Of a DNA stretch of 8,298 bases, positions 1 through 6,193 are shown piece after piece (the first letter of the stretch is position 1; the number at the start of each line of letters is the position of its first letter). The stretch is from Lachnospiraceae bacterium (GTDB lineage: Bacteria; Bacillota; Clostridia; Lachnospirales; Lachnospiraceae), in assembly GCA_017964745.1 (NCBI GenBank), contig JAGCRJ010000331.1, positions 1 through 8,298 of the forward strand, written 5' to 3'. The notes beneath the pieces were generated by a model that saw only the letters and a program-made list of their open reading frames with translations, ran no database searches and had not been told where the DNA came from. The translations under genes were made by a program, and so were the position numbers.

Positions 1-168
1 AAATTAACACGACACAAAGCGAGAAATGCCGTAAATTATTTATGGACAATGTTGTCCGGTCTCTTTACCGGCAGATTTTATCATAATCCCGTTCTTCTTT
101 CCATCACAGGCAAAGTGACAGTCATCATACCTTCGGAACAGATCTTTGTAATCTACGGTACAAGTTGA
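1..168 (+). CDS. Possible 3' end of an upstream gene, unidentified
   Basis: Frame 1 is open from the left edge for 55 codons and stops at a TGA (166-168). The translation contains a hydrophobic-plus-basic stretch and ends in GKVTVIIPSEQIFVIYGTS, which reads like a C-terminal beta-rich tail, but I do not recognise a family. A faint resemblance to the C-terminal sheet of YegS/DAGK-type lipid kinases (a hydrophobic strand pair before a DGE-like turn) came to mind, but the diagnostic DGE is absent, so it is not a call. Another forward frame is also open at the edge but stops at 84-86. No start is visible because the window begins inside the frame. It may be a genuine truncated gene, a decayed remnant, or chance. 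It lies on the same strand as the acyltransferase cassette, with about 106 bp between its stop and the first acyltransferase start. Confidence 0.25.
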   Translation, partial: KLTRHKARNAVNYLWTMLSGLFTGRFYHNPVLLSITGKVTVIIPSEQIFVIYGTS

Positions 169-193
169 ACGATATATCAAAATGTTGTAATAT
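165..193 (+). promoter_or_regulatory. Weak sigma-A-like promoter candidate for the acyltransferase cassette
   Basis: TTGAAC (165-170) and TAATAT (188-193) are separated by 17 bp and each match the consensus hexamers TTGACA and TATAAT at four of six positions. The surrounding sequence is AT-rich, and the site would leave a leader of roughly 75 nt before the GTG start at 275. The rest of the 169-274 gap holds no convincing terminator, operator or riboswitch. The candidate is weak: in AT-rich DNA matches of this quality occur by chance, and the cassette may instead be co-transcribed with something upstream. Confidence 0.25.
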
Positions 194-253
194 ATTAAGG
201 TTGTTTGCCCTCACAGATACTTTTCAGAATATGTGTATCAGAGAGCAGTTAAT

Positions 254-264
254 GGGAGGAGAGG
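254..264 (+). promoter_or_regulatory. Ribosome binding site deciding the GTG start of acyltransferase 1
   Basis: GGGAGGAGAGG is a strong Shine-Dalgarno tract ending 10 nt before the GTG at 275. The ATG at 252-254 just in front of it is in another frame and cannot start this gene. The GTG choice is also supported by the paralogous next gene, whose ATG-initiated N-terminus aligns with this one residue for residue. Confidence 0.7.
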
Positions 265-274
265 CTAAAAAAAC

Positions 275-1408
275 GTGAAATCCGAAAAATATGCCATCAA
301 AAATACTGCAGGTATGTTTGATTTGCTTAAAGGAATAGTGATGTTATCCATCATTGTGGTGCATACACTCTCATTGTATCCTTCCAGGTTCACTTATGAG
401 GCATTACAGGATAACGGCTCCAGTTCACAAGCAGTCTCAAATATCGTGTTGATTCTGTACAGCATATTTAAACATCCATTGATGCCTTCTCTTTTCTTTA
501 TAAGCGGTTACGGTTTCAGAAAAACTTCATTTAAAAAGAACCTTTCCAGGCAATTCAAATCAATTATGATCCCATATATCGTTACGGTTTTTTTAACCGC
601 GGGATTACATCTGTGTACACACTTCTACCTTTACAGAAATTTAAAGGATTCCGTCAAAGAAACATTAAGTTTATTTGGGGGCATGATATTGGGGTTCCCG
701 ATAACGACGTATTTCGGAGGAATAAAATTTATCTCTTGCGGCCCATGCTGGTTCATCGTTGCTCTTTTTGTCGGAATGATCATTTTTAATGCTCTTCTTG
801 CATTTTTTGACAATGTAAAGCTCCTTCTTGCAGTTCTTTTTGTCACAGCATTCGGATGGCTGATAAGTCTGATAGGCACCACACCATTGAGTTTTTCTCA
901 GGGATGCGTCTCCGTGTTTTTTATTTACCTTGGTTACTATGCAAAAAAACACAAACTGCTTACCGAAGGAATTGATACCAAGAAAAAGGTGGTTTACGTC
1001 ATTCTGGTCGTTATACCTTATATAGCAATGCGAGCACTTGGTTATATTGATGATATGTCTTATAGTGTGTATCCGCTCGGTATGATCACCATCGCGTTAA
1101 ACGGTTTATTTGCATTGTGTTTAATATATGTATTCCTGCTGCTGAACAGGTTTAACGGTTTTATTTCTTCTTCGATAAGAAGTGTGGGCAGGTATTCAAT
1201 CTATATTCTTTGCGTTCATACAATAGAGATGATGGGATTTCCGCTTTATCATTTCACGGAAAAATTCGAAGAAACAGCCCTTACCATAACCGTATTTTCT
1301 CTGATACGTGTGGCGGTTGTATGCGGTATCTGTTTTCTGTATATCAAGACAAAAGATTTCGTTTTATCAAAAGCTGCTGACAAGAAGATATCGGATAATA
1401 ATTCATAA
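275..1408 (+). CDS. Acyltransferase-3 family integral membrane protein, copy 1
   Basis: A 377-residue polytopic membrane protein of the acyltransferase-3 (OafA/WecH-like) family, whose members move acetyl or other acyl groups onto sugars, lipids or envelope polymers. It shows about ten hydrophobic segments and no signal peptide. Visible family hallmarks are an N-terminal FDLLKGI segment followed by His30 in the first membrane helix, the PSLFFISGYG turn (71-80) followed by a very basic loop (RKTSFKKNLSRQFKS, 82-96), the GPCWFIVALF helix start (156-165), and a C-terminal YSIYILCVHT segment with His315. Family members usually have Gly-His at the first-helix histidine; here it is Val-His. The gene starts at a GTG chosen from its strong ribosome binding site and from alignment with its neighbour. 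It is followed after 19 bp by a paralogue clearly more than half identical by eye, and further on by a ligase and carrier protein, which suggests an acyl donor made by the cassette itself. Acceptor and acyl group are unknown. Family assignment is firm; activity is inferred. Confidence 0.85.
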   Translation: MKSEKYAIKNTAGMFDLLKGIVMLSIIVVHTLSLYPSRFTYEALQDNGSSSQAVSNIVLILYSIFKHPLMPSLFFISGYGFRKTSFKKNLSRQFKSIMIPYIVTVFLTAGLHLCTHFYLYRNLKDSVKETLSLFGGMILGFPITTYFGGIKFISCGPCWFIVALFVGMIIFNALLAFFDNVKLLLAVLFVTAFGWLISLIGTTPLSFSQGCVSVFFIYLGYYAKKHKLLTEGIDTKKKVVYVILVVIPYIAMRALGYIDDMSYSVYPLGMITIALNGLFALCLIYVFLLLNRFNGFISSSIRSVGRYSIYILCVHTIEMMGFPLYHFTEKFEETALTITVFSLIRVAVVCGICFLYIKTKDFVLSKAADKKISDNNS

Positions 1409-1427
1409 CCGGGAGAAGACATCACAT

Positions 1428-2576
1428 ATGAAAACTGAGAAATATACCGTAAAAAACACGGCGGGAATGTTTAATCTGTTAAAGGGAATAGCGATGTTTA
1501 TCGTTATTTTCGGGCATACATATACATTGTTTCCGGACTTTTTGATCAATCATGCAATAAGTGAGACGGGCAGGACCCGGTTTGCAGATTTCTCAATAGG
1601 TGAATCGACCGCTCTTTTGCTCTATAACATTTCTTATTGTATATTGATGCCTTCGCTTTACATAATAAGCGGATACGGTTCCAGAAAAACAACATTTAAA
1701 AAGAATCTTTCCAAACAGTTCAAATCGTTAATGATCCCGTACATCATTACCATGCTCTTGACCTCAGCGTTACATCTGTGTACCCATTTCTGCCTGTACA
1801 GATATTTTCCCGGATCGGTCAAGGAGACATTAAAAGTACTTGCCGGTTCACTCCTGGGGCTTTCAAAAACCACAACTTTCGGAGATGTGACAATCTTCTC
1901 CAACGGCCCTAACTGGTTCCTTCTGTCACTTTTTGTAGGTATGATTGTTTTCAATACTCTGGTTTCATATTTCGATAAGGCAAAACTCCTTATCGCGGTT
2001 CTTTTGGTATCTACGGCAGGATGGCTTTTAAGTCTGTTATACATTGTTCCATGGTGTTTATCTCAGGGCCTCATTTCCGTTGCGTACATTTATATGGGGT
2101 ATTACGCTAAAAAGAACAAACTCTTTACCGAAGGAATCAATACCGGCAAAAAGGCTGTCTGTGTCATTTTGATCGTTGTTTCCTTTATGACTATAAGGAT
2201 CATGGGATATGTGGACAGTATGGCCGGCAGCATATATCCGCTCAGCATGCTGTCAATCCTGTTAGACGGTCTGTTTGGGGTATGTTTTATCTATCTGTTC
2301 TTATTTCTCAACAGATTCAATGGATTTATTACTTCTTTTATAAGAAATGTAGGCCAGTATTCAATCTATGTTCTTAGTGTTCATACGATTGAGATGCTGG
2401 GATTTCCACTCTATCATTTTACGGAAAACTGGAAAGGCGGTCCGGTCGCGGGTACATTTCTGTTCTGGTTATTACGCTCGGCGGTTGATATCAGTATCTG
2501 TTTTCTGTTTGTAAAGGTAAAAGATTTAGTTTTGGTAAAAGTATCAAAAAATAGGGAGGCAAATAACGATGTATGA
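1428..2576 (+). CDS. Acyltransferase-3 family integral membrane protein, copy 2 (tandem paralogue)
   Basis: A 382-residue polytopic membrane protein, paralogous to the preceding gene along its whole length. The frame is open further upstream, but the ATG at 1428 is chosen because GGGAGAAG (1411-1418) lies at a suitable distance and because the N-terminus then matches copy 1 from the first residue. It carries the same hallmarks: LLKGI followed by Gly-His30 in the first helix, PSLYIISGYG (75-84), a basic loop after it (86-99), GPNWFLLSLF (160-169), and YSIYVLSVHT with His319 near the end. Compared with copy 1 it has Asn16 instead of Asp16, restores Gly29 before the histidine, and has about five extra residues in the first extracytoplasmic loop (roughly 40-65). 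The main differences concentrate in that loop and in the membrane helices, while the basic loop is nearly the same. Its last 8 bp overlap the ligase gene, so translation is probably coupled. Likely role: membrane transfer of an acyl group; substrate unknown. Confidence 0.85.
   Translation: MKTEKYTVKNTAGMFNLLKGIAMFIVIFGHTYTLFPDFLINHAISETGRTRFADFSIGESTALLLYNISYCILMPSLYIISGYGSRKTTFKKNLSKQFKSLMIPYIITMLLTSALHLCTHFCLYRYFPGSVKETLKVLAGSLLGLSKTTTFGDVTIFSNGPNWFLLSLFVGMIVFNTLVSYFDKAKLLIAVLLVSTAGWLLSLLYIVPWCLSQGLISVAYIYMGYYAKKNKLFTEGINTGKKAVCVILIVVSFMTIRIMGYVDSMAGSIYPLSMLSILLDGLFGVCFIYLFLFLNRFNGFITSFIRNVGQYSIYVLSVHTIEMLGFPLYHFTENWKGGPVAGTFLFWLLRSAVDISICFLFVKVKDLVLVKVSKNREANNDV
2553..2559 (+). promoter_or_regulatory. 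Ribosome binding site of the ligase gene, inside acyltransferase 2
   Basis: AGGGAGG lies within the last codons of the second acyltransferase, 9 nt before the ligase ATG at 2569. It fixes that start and implies translational coupling across the 8-bp gene overlap. Confidence 0.75.
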
Positions 2577-3981
2577 TTTGATCAAGGAGATCCTGGTCAG
2601 AAAGGAAAGGATCGCTTACAGGTATGTACGTGACGGAAAAGAGATCACGGTTACTTTTGAGCAGTATTATAAGAATATATGTGAGTGTTACCACAACCTC
2701 ACTGAACGCCTGGGCGATATAAACGGCAAGCACATAGCTGTTGCCATGAACAACTGCTATGAGTATCTTGTTGCGATGCCTGCGATCATTTTTGGCGGCG
2801 GTGCGATATTACCTGTAAACATTCTTGAATCTGTGGAAACCATCTCAATAATACTTAAAAAAGCAGATACCTGCGCCATAGTGATCAAAGATTCTGAATC
2901 CGAAAGTTATGGTATACCTAATGTACTCACTGCCAAGGATATCTGCACCTTTACCGGTCAGGGTGATTGGGAACTGCCCAACTACGAAGAAAATCCTGAC
3001 AGAATTGCTCTTATGATCCATACATCCGGCACTACGGGACGTCCTAAAGGTGTTATGGAATTATACAAGAATTTATTTTACAGAAAAAAACATGACCTGC
3101 CCAAAGAATATATATTAGACCCTGCAAAAGATGACCCCCTGAACACCATACTTACGTTCCCTCTGTATCACCAGGTGGGTGTTTGCTGTTGGCTCAGCTG
3201 GGTTACGAGAGGCTGTACAACATTCATCAATGAGAATCCCGGCGATATTCTTAACGATTTCAAAAACAACAAATTTGATTTCACTCTCGCAACACCTGCC
3301 GTTATGAAACTGCTTGGCAAGAGACTCAAGCGCGGAAAAGTGGATGAACTCGGAGGGATCAAATCTATCGGATCCGCCGGAGCACCGATCCAGAAAGATA
3401 TTATCGATCTGTTCCTTGAAAACGGAATCTCTTATGTACAGATTTACGGATTGACCGAAACCGGAGAAATAACCTACAATTATGATGACGGCGATCATGT
3501 GACGTCTGTAGGTTTGCCTATAGAGGACACCAAGGTATGTCTCATCGATGGGGAAATATGTGTTGATTCCGGCACCAATTGTGCAGGATATTATAAAAAC
3601 GAGCAGGCAACCGACGAATTGATCCGGGACGGATGGATCCATACCGGTGATCTGGGAGCCATTGATGATGAAGGATATATTTATATTGTCGGAAGGAAGA
3701 AAAATCTGATCATTCTTTCCGGTGGCGAGAACGTCAGTCCCGAAGAAATCGAGGAATCGCTCTATGCCAATGAAGCAATAAAGGAATGCAGGGTTTTTGA
3801 GCAGGACGATAAAATATATGCGGAAATCTTTGCGAATGAATCCGATCACGACGAAATAAGGGATTTTGTTACGGAACTGAATAAGAAATTACCGATATTC
3901 AAGCGCATTTATCGGGTAGTTTTTAGTGAAACCGATCTTGAAAAAACAGCTGCAGGAAAAATAAGGAGGAAATACAATTGA
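2569..3981 (+). CDS. Adenylate-forming acid ligase (ANL superfamily, acyl-AMP/acyl-ACP synthetase type)
   Basis: A 470-residue soluble AMP-binding enzyme that should activate a carboxylic acid with ATP to an acyl-adenylate and pass it to a thiol. All core motifs of the superfamily are present and in order: the phosphate-binding loop HTSGTTGRPKG (151-161), YGLTETGE (293-300), GWIHTGDLG (355-363), the hinge region GRKKNLIILSGGENVSPEE (375-393), and the C-terminal catalytic lysine in AAGKIRRK (Lys464), only six residues from the end. Family members use CoA or a carrier protein as acceptor; here a carrier protein gene begins within the ligase stop codon, so loading of that carrier in trans is the natural inference. 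The length is somewhat short for the family and there is no fused carrier or condensation domain, so it is a stand-alone ligase as in dlt-type systems. Specificity (fatty, aromatic, hydroxy or amino acid) cannot be told by eye. Automated annotation might call it a long-chain acyl-CoA synthetase; CoA as acceptor is the main alternative. Confidence 0.88.
   Translation: MYDLIKEILVRKERIAYRYVRDGKEITVTFEQYYKNICECYHNLTERLGDINGKHIAVAMNNCYEYLVAMPAIIFGGGAILPVNILESVETISIILKKADTCAIVIKDSESESYGIPNVLTAKDICTFTGQGDWELPNYEENPDRIALMIHTSGTTGRPKGVMELYKNLFYRKKHDLPKEYILDPAKDDPLNTILTFPLYHQVGVCCWLSWVTRGCTTFINENPGDILNDFKNNKFDFTLATPAVMKLLGKRLKRGKVDELGGIKSIGSAGAPIQKDIIDLFLENGISYVQIYGLTETGEITYNYDDGDHVTSVGLPIEDTKVCLIDGEICVDSGTNCAGYYKNEQATDELIRDGWIHTGDLGAIDDEGYIYIVGRKKNLIILSGGENVSPEEIEESLYANEAIKECRVFEQDDKIYAEIFANESDHDEIRDFVTELNKKLPIFKRIYRVVFSETDLEKTAAGKIRRKYN
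3963..3969 (+). promoter_or_regulatory. Near-consensus ribosome binding site deciding the TTG start of the carrier protein
   Basis: AAGGAGG sits in the final codons of the ligase, 8 nt before a TTG at 3978. This is the strongest Shine-Dalgarno sequence in the window and justifies the rare TTG start; the stop of the ligase and the TTG overlap as TTGA. Confidence 0.75.
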
Positions 3982-4211
3982 GTAAATATTTTGACATTGT
4001 TGCAGAGGTGATCGAAGACGTTGCGGATATCTCCAGGGATGAGATCAATATGGACAGTTCCCTCATGGATGATCTTGAATTATCTTCACTGGAATTGATG
4101 ACGATCTTCAGTGATATATCCAGAAAGACCTCTATTCCGATATCCAATAAGAATATCCTTGAATTTGAGACAGTTGCGGATATAGTTGCCGTACTGGATG
4201 CTCATTCATAA
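3978..4211 (+). CDS. Acyl carrier protein (phosphopantetheine-binding), stand-alone
   Basis: A 77-residue acidic helical protein of normal carrier-protein length. The motif DDLELSSLELM (31-41) corresponds to the phosphopantetheine attachment site, with Ser37 as the predicted modified serine. The residue before it is Ser instead of the usual Asp (SSLE rather than DSLE), a variant that occurs among specialised carrier proteins. The downstream helix II and helix III regions (IFSDISRKTSIPISNKNIL, then VADIVAVLDAHS) fit the fold. It begins with TTG directly behind a near-consensus ribosome binding site and overlaps the ligase stop by 4 bp, so the two are probably translated as a coupled pair in matched amounts. 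It would need a phosphopantetheinyl transferase, not encoded here. The context argues for a dedicated carrier for the cassette's acyl group, not the fatty-acid synthesis ACP, which normally sits beside fab genes. A DltC-like role in carrying an amino acid is possible and cannot be excluded. Confidence 0.88.
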   Translation: MSKYFDIVAEVIEDVADISRDEINMDSSLMDDLELSSLELMTIFSDISRKTSIPISNKNILEFETVADIVAVLDAHS

Positions 4212-4238
4212 ACCGTTTATTGGAAGTACAGGATAAAT

Positions 4239-4272
4239 AAGAGTCAGGGAGACGCATCTCCCTGACTCTTTT
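4239..4272. terminator. Strong intrinsic terminator between convergent units, probably bidirectional
   Basis: A perfect 14-bp inverted repeat (AAGAGTCAGGGAGA, 4239-4252, and its complement 4257-4270) encloses a CGCA loop and is followed by further T residues on the plus strand. On the minus strand the same hairpin is followed by an AT-rich TTATTTAT tract. It lies 27 bp past the carrier protein stop and about 18 bp past the stop of the minus-strand trmO gene, so it probably ends both operons. The rest of the 78-bp gap holds nothing else recognisable. Confidence 0.88.
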
Positions 4273-4289
4273 ATTGTTCATATCTCGAT

Positions 4290-4961
4290 CTAAGAAAGCG
4301 ACAGAACCGTCAATTCGGAACCATTTACAGAAAATCTTATGTTGCATCCGGCATAGGACAGACCATAGACACGGTTGGGATCATCATGATATGAGGGTCT
4401 GGGGTCAAGGGATAATACCTCAACCAGTCCCCTGAGCTGCTCATTCGGAAAGTTCGCTCTGATCTCATCCGGTATCGTGACACTCAGTCTGTGCTCTCTG
4501 TTCTCTTCTTCCTGAGCGAAGCCCCCTCTAGCATCTGGATATGCATCGGCATATGGAAGATACGGTTTCACATCGTATACTTCGGTGCCATCCGTCATAT
4601 CCGCACCGGATACATCGATATAGCATCTTCCGTTTTCATCAGTCCCGAAGCCTTCGATCTTCGCACAGGTAAGTCCCAGATGATTGGGCCTGAACGGTGA
4701 ACGTGTGGCAAACACGCCCATATAAGTATTGCCACCCAGTCTGGGAGGGCGGACCTTGGCACGGAATGAATCATCATCTTTTACATCAAATCTCCAGATG
4801 ATCCAGATGCGGTCAAATCCTTCAAGCCCGTCAAATGCGTTCTGGTCCGAATATTTCTCCTCAAAGACAATGCGCCCCTTCAGATGGGGAGCAAGCCCAC
4901 TCTGACGCGGCACACCGAACTTTTCGGGCATATCCGATTTATAATATGCGATAATCTCCAT
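4290..4961 (-). CDS. trmO: tRNA (N6-threonylcarbamoyladenosine37-N6)-methyltransferase TrmO
   Basis: A 223-residue protein of the TsaA/UPF0066 family. TrmO uses S-adenosylmethionine to methylate t6A at position 37 of threonine tRNA, giving m6t6A, and acts in the cytoplasm. Family signatures are all present: an N-terminal strand IAYYKSDMPEKFGVPRQSGL (4-23), the central GVFATRSPFRPNHLGLT (82-98) with its basic SAM-binding residues, DVKPYLPYAD (130-139), and the C-terminal DPRPSYHDDPNRVYGL (186-201). Length matches the family. The ATG at 4961 is preferred over a TTG six codons upstream because homologues begin close to this point; neither start has a clear ribosome binding site, so translation may be weak or coupled. 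It lies 63 bp downstream of mnmA on the same strand and is probably the last gene of that operon, ending before the shared terminator. Older annotations list such proteins simply as TsaA or YaeB. Confidence 0.92.
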   Translation of the reverse strand: MEIIAYYKSDMPEKFGVPRQSGLAPHLKGRIVFEEKYSDQNAFDGLEGFDRIWIIWRFDVKDDDSFRAKVRPPRLGGNTYMGVFATRSPFRPNHLGLTCAKIEGFGTDENGRCYIDVSGADMTDGTEVYDVKPYLPYADAYPDARGGFAQEEENREHRLSVTIPDEIRANFPNEQLRGLVEVLSLDPRPSYHDDPNRVYGLSYAGCNIRFSVNGSELTVLSLS

Positions 4962-5024
4962 AAACACTGACCATAGCAACGTAAGATATGGCGCTTTTCA
5001 ACTCAAACGCATCTTGCTGTCACA

Positions 5025-6116
5025 TTACTGCACTATCGTTCCGCCGCCGTATATATATGTTCCTGTTTCATCATAGTAAACCAGTGCCTGACCGGGGGCT
5101 GCGGCACGTACGGGTTTGTCGAATGAAACTTTGACTTTCCCCTCTCCTGCGCTCTCGAGCACTCCGGTTTCCCCGCCGTGATTGTATCGGATCTTGGCCT
5201 TTACTCTTACTTTCTCATCCGGTGCAATTCCTTCTATTCCCATCCAGCACACATCATCTGCGATCACAACGGATGTGAACAGATCTTCGTCCGCACCGAG
5301 AGTAACGCGGTCTGTTGCGGGGTCGATGTTCGTTACATAAATGCGCTCACCTGCGGCAACACCGAGTCCTCTTCTCTGTCCCACAGTATAATGCGTGATC
5401 CCCTTATGCTTTGCGATAAATGTTCCGTCAGGCGTTACGAAGTCTCCCGGTCCCGGCACAACAACGCCGTCTTCCTTTTCGATGAAGGAAGCGTAATCCC
5501 CGTCGGGAACAAAGCAGATCTCCTGGGAATCCTTCTTATGCGCCACAGGGAGGCCCGCCTCCTCTGCTATTTTCCTGACATCGGTCTTTTCATATTCACC
5601 GATTGGAAGCAGAGTATGCGAAAGCTGATCCTGGGTCAGCGCATACAGCGCATATGTCTGGTCCTTGGCTGCGGTCTTCGAAGCTGAAATGGTGTACCTT
5701 CCGTTTTCGAGCTTTGTAATTCTCGCATAATGTCCGGTAGCAAGATAATCCGCACCTATATCACGCGCCTTCTGCAAAAGCGCTTCCCACTTTACATGCC
5801 TGTTGCATTCGATGCAGGGATTGGGAGTTCTTCCCTTTACATACTGTGAAGTGAAATTATCGATGACATACTTCTGGAATTCTTCACGGAAATCCATAAC
5901 GTAATACGGAATGCCGATGACATCCGCAACACGGCGTGCATCATCAACCGCGGACAGGCCGCAGCAGCCGCCGTTATACGACACATCACATGCATTCTCG
6001 GGGCGCCATATCTGCATGGTGACTCCGATAACGTCATATCCCTGTTCTTTTAAAAGGTATGCACAGACGGATGAATCAACGCCTCCGCTCATGCCTACGA
6101 CTACAGTTTTCTTCAT
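5025..6116 (-). CDS. mnmA: tRNA-specific 2-thiouridylase MnmA
   Basis: A 363-residue cytoplasmic enzyme that activates U34 of tRNAs for Glu, Gln and Lys with ATP and inserts sulfur to give 2-thiouridine, supporting accurate decoding. The N-terminal PP-loop SGGVDS (10-15) binds ATP. The catalytic cysteines are visible: Cys101 in PNPCIECNRH and Cys201 in SQEICFVPD, closely matching the spacing known from E. coli. Other conserved segments include ATGHYAR (126-132), KDQTYALY (151-158) and a C-terminal beta-barrel region with VGQRRGLG. The frame is open for 18 more codons upstream, but the ATG at 6116 is chosen because MKKTVVVGMSGGVDS is the usual start in the family; only a weak GGAAATAAAG lies in front of it. 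The gene follows the cysteine desulfurase by 77 bp on the same strand, a classic pairing in which the desulfurase donates sulfur to MnmA. Nothing in the sequence is degenerate. Confidence 0.96.
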   Translation of the reverse strand: MKKTVVVGMSGGVDSSVCAYLLKEQGYDVIGVTMQIWRPENACDVSYNGGCCGLSAVDDARRVADVIGIPYYVMDFREEFQKYVIDNFTSQYVKGRTPNPCIECNRHVKWEALLQKARDIGADYLATGHYARITKLENGRYTISASKTAAKDQTYALYALTQDQLSHTLLPIGEYEKTDVRKIAEEAGLPVAHKKDSQEICFVPDGDYASFIEKEDGVVVPGPGDFVTPDGTFIAKHKGITHYTVGQRRGLGVAAGERIYVTNIDPATDRVTLGADEDLFTSVVIADDVCWMGIEGIAPDEKVRVKAKIRYNHGGETGVLESAGEGKVKVSFDKPVRAAAPGQALVYYDETGTYIYGGGTIVQ

Positions 6117-6148
6117 TTCTTTATTTCCGCATAGATTCCCGATTCGAC

Positions 6149-6164
6149 TCATACAGATGTATGA
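6149..6164. repeat. Perfect 16-bp palindrome in the desulfurase-mnmA gap
   Basis: TCATACAGATGTATGA on the plus strand: two 7-bp arms separated by GA. It lies 33 bp upstream of the mnmA start, within the 77-bp gap. There is no T-run placed as in a terminator on the minus strand, so it could be an mRNA hairpin affecting processing or translation, an operator, or chance. The remainder of this gap holds no convincing gene. Confidence 0.45.
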
Positions 6165-6193
6165 AACCATAAAAAGTCCGACGCATAAATGTT

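Noticed and set aside
56..71. Small inverted repeat CCGGT/ACCGG with a six-base loop, considered as a terminator
   Set aside because: The stem is only 5 bp and no adequate T-run follows; it also lies inside the open frame at the left edge.
216..239. GATAC/GTATC inverted repeat upstream of the first acyltransferase, considered as an operator
   Set aside because: Only five paired bases per arm with a 14-base spacer, which is expected by chance in AT-rich sequence.
1308..1427. 40-codon N-terminal extension of acyltransferase 2
   Set aside because: It overlaps the end of acyltransferase 1 in another frame, and the ATG at 1428 has a ribosome binding site and gives an N-terminus matching the paralogue.
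3115..3849. 244-codon open frame on the minus strand
   Set aside because: It lies wholly within the ligase gene, whose motifs are complete in the plus-strand frame; the minus-strand translation resembles no family and has no ribosome binding site.
4962..5024. Possible hairpin or regulatory element in the mnmA-trmO gap
   Set aside because: The GCG/CGC-containing arms pair only with bulges and no T-run follows, so it is neither a convincing terminator nor a known RNA element.
5178..5687. 169-codon open frame on the plus strand
   Set aside because: It is antisense to mnmA, which has all its catalytic motifs; the translation is rich in Cys, Ser and Arg with no recognisable domain.
6121..6186. 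21-codon open frame in the gap upstream of mnmA, a possible leader peptide
   Set aside because: No ribosome binding site, no run of regulatory codons, and no attenuator-type hairpin with a T-run follows it.
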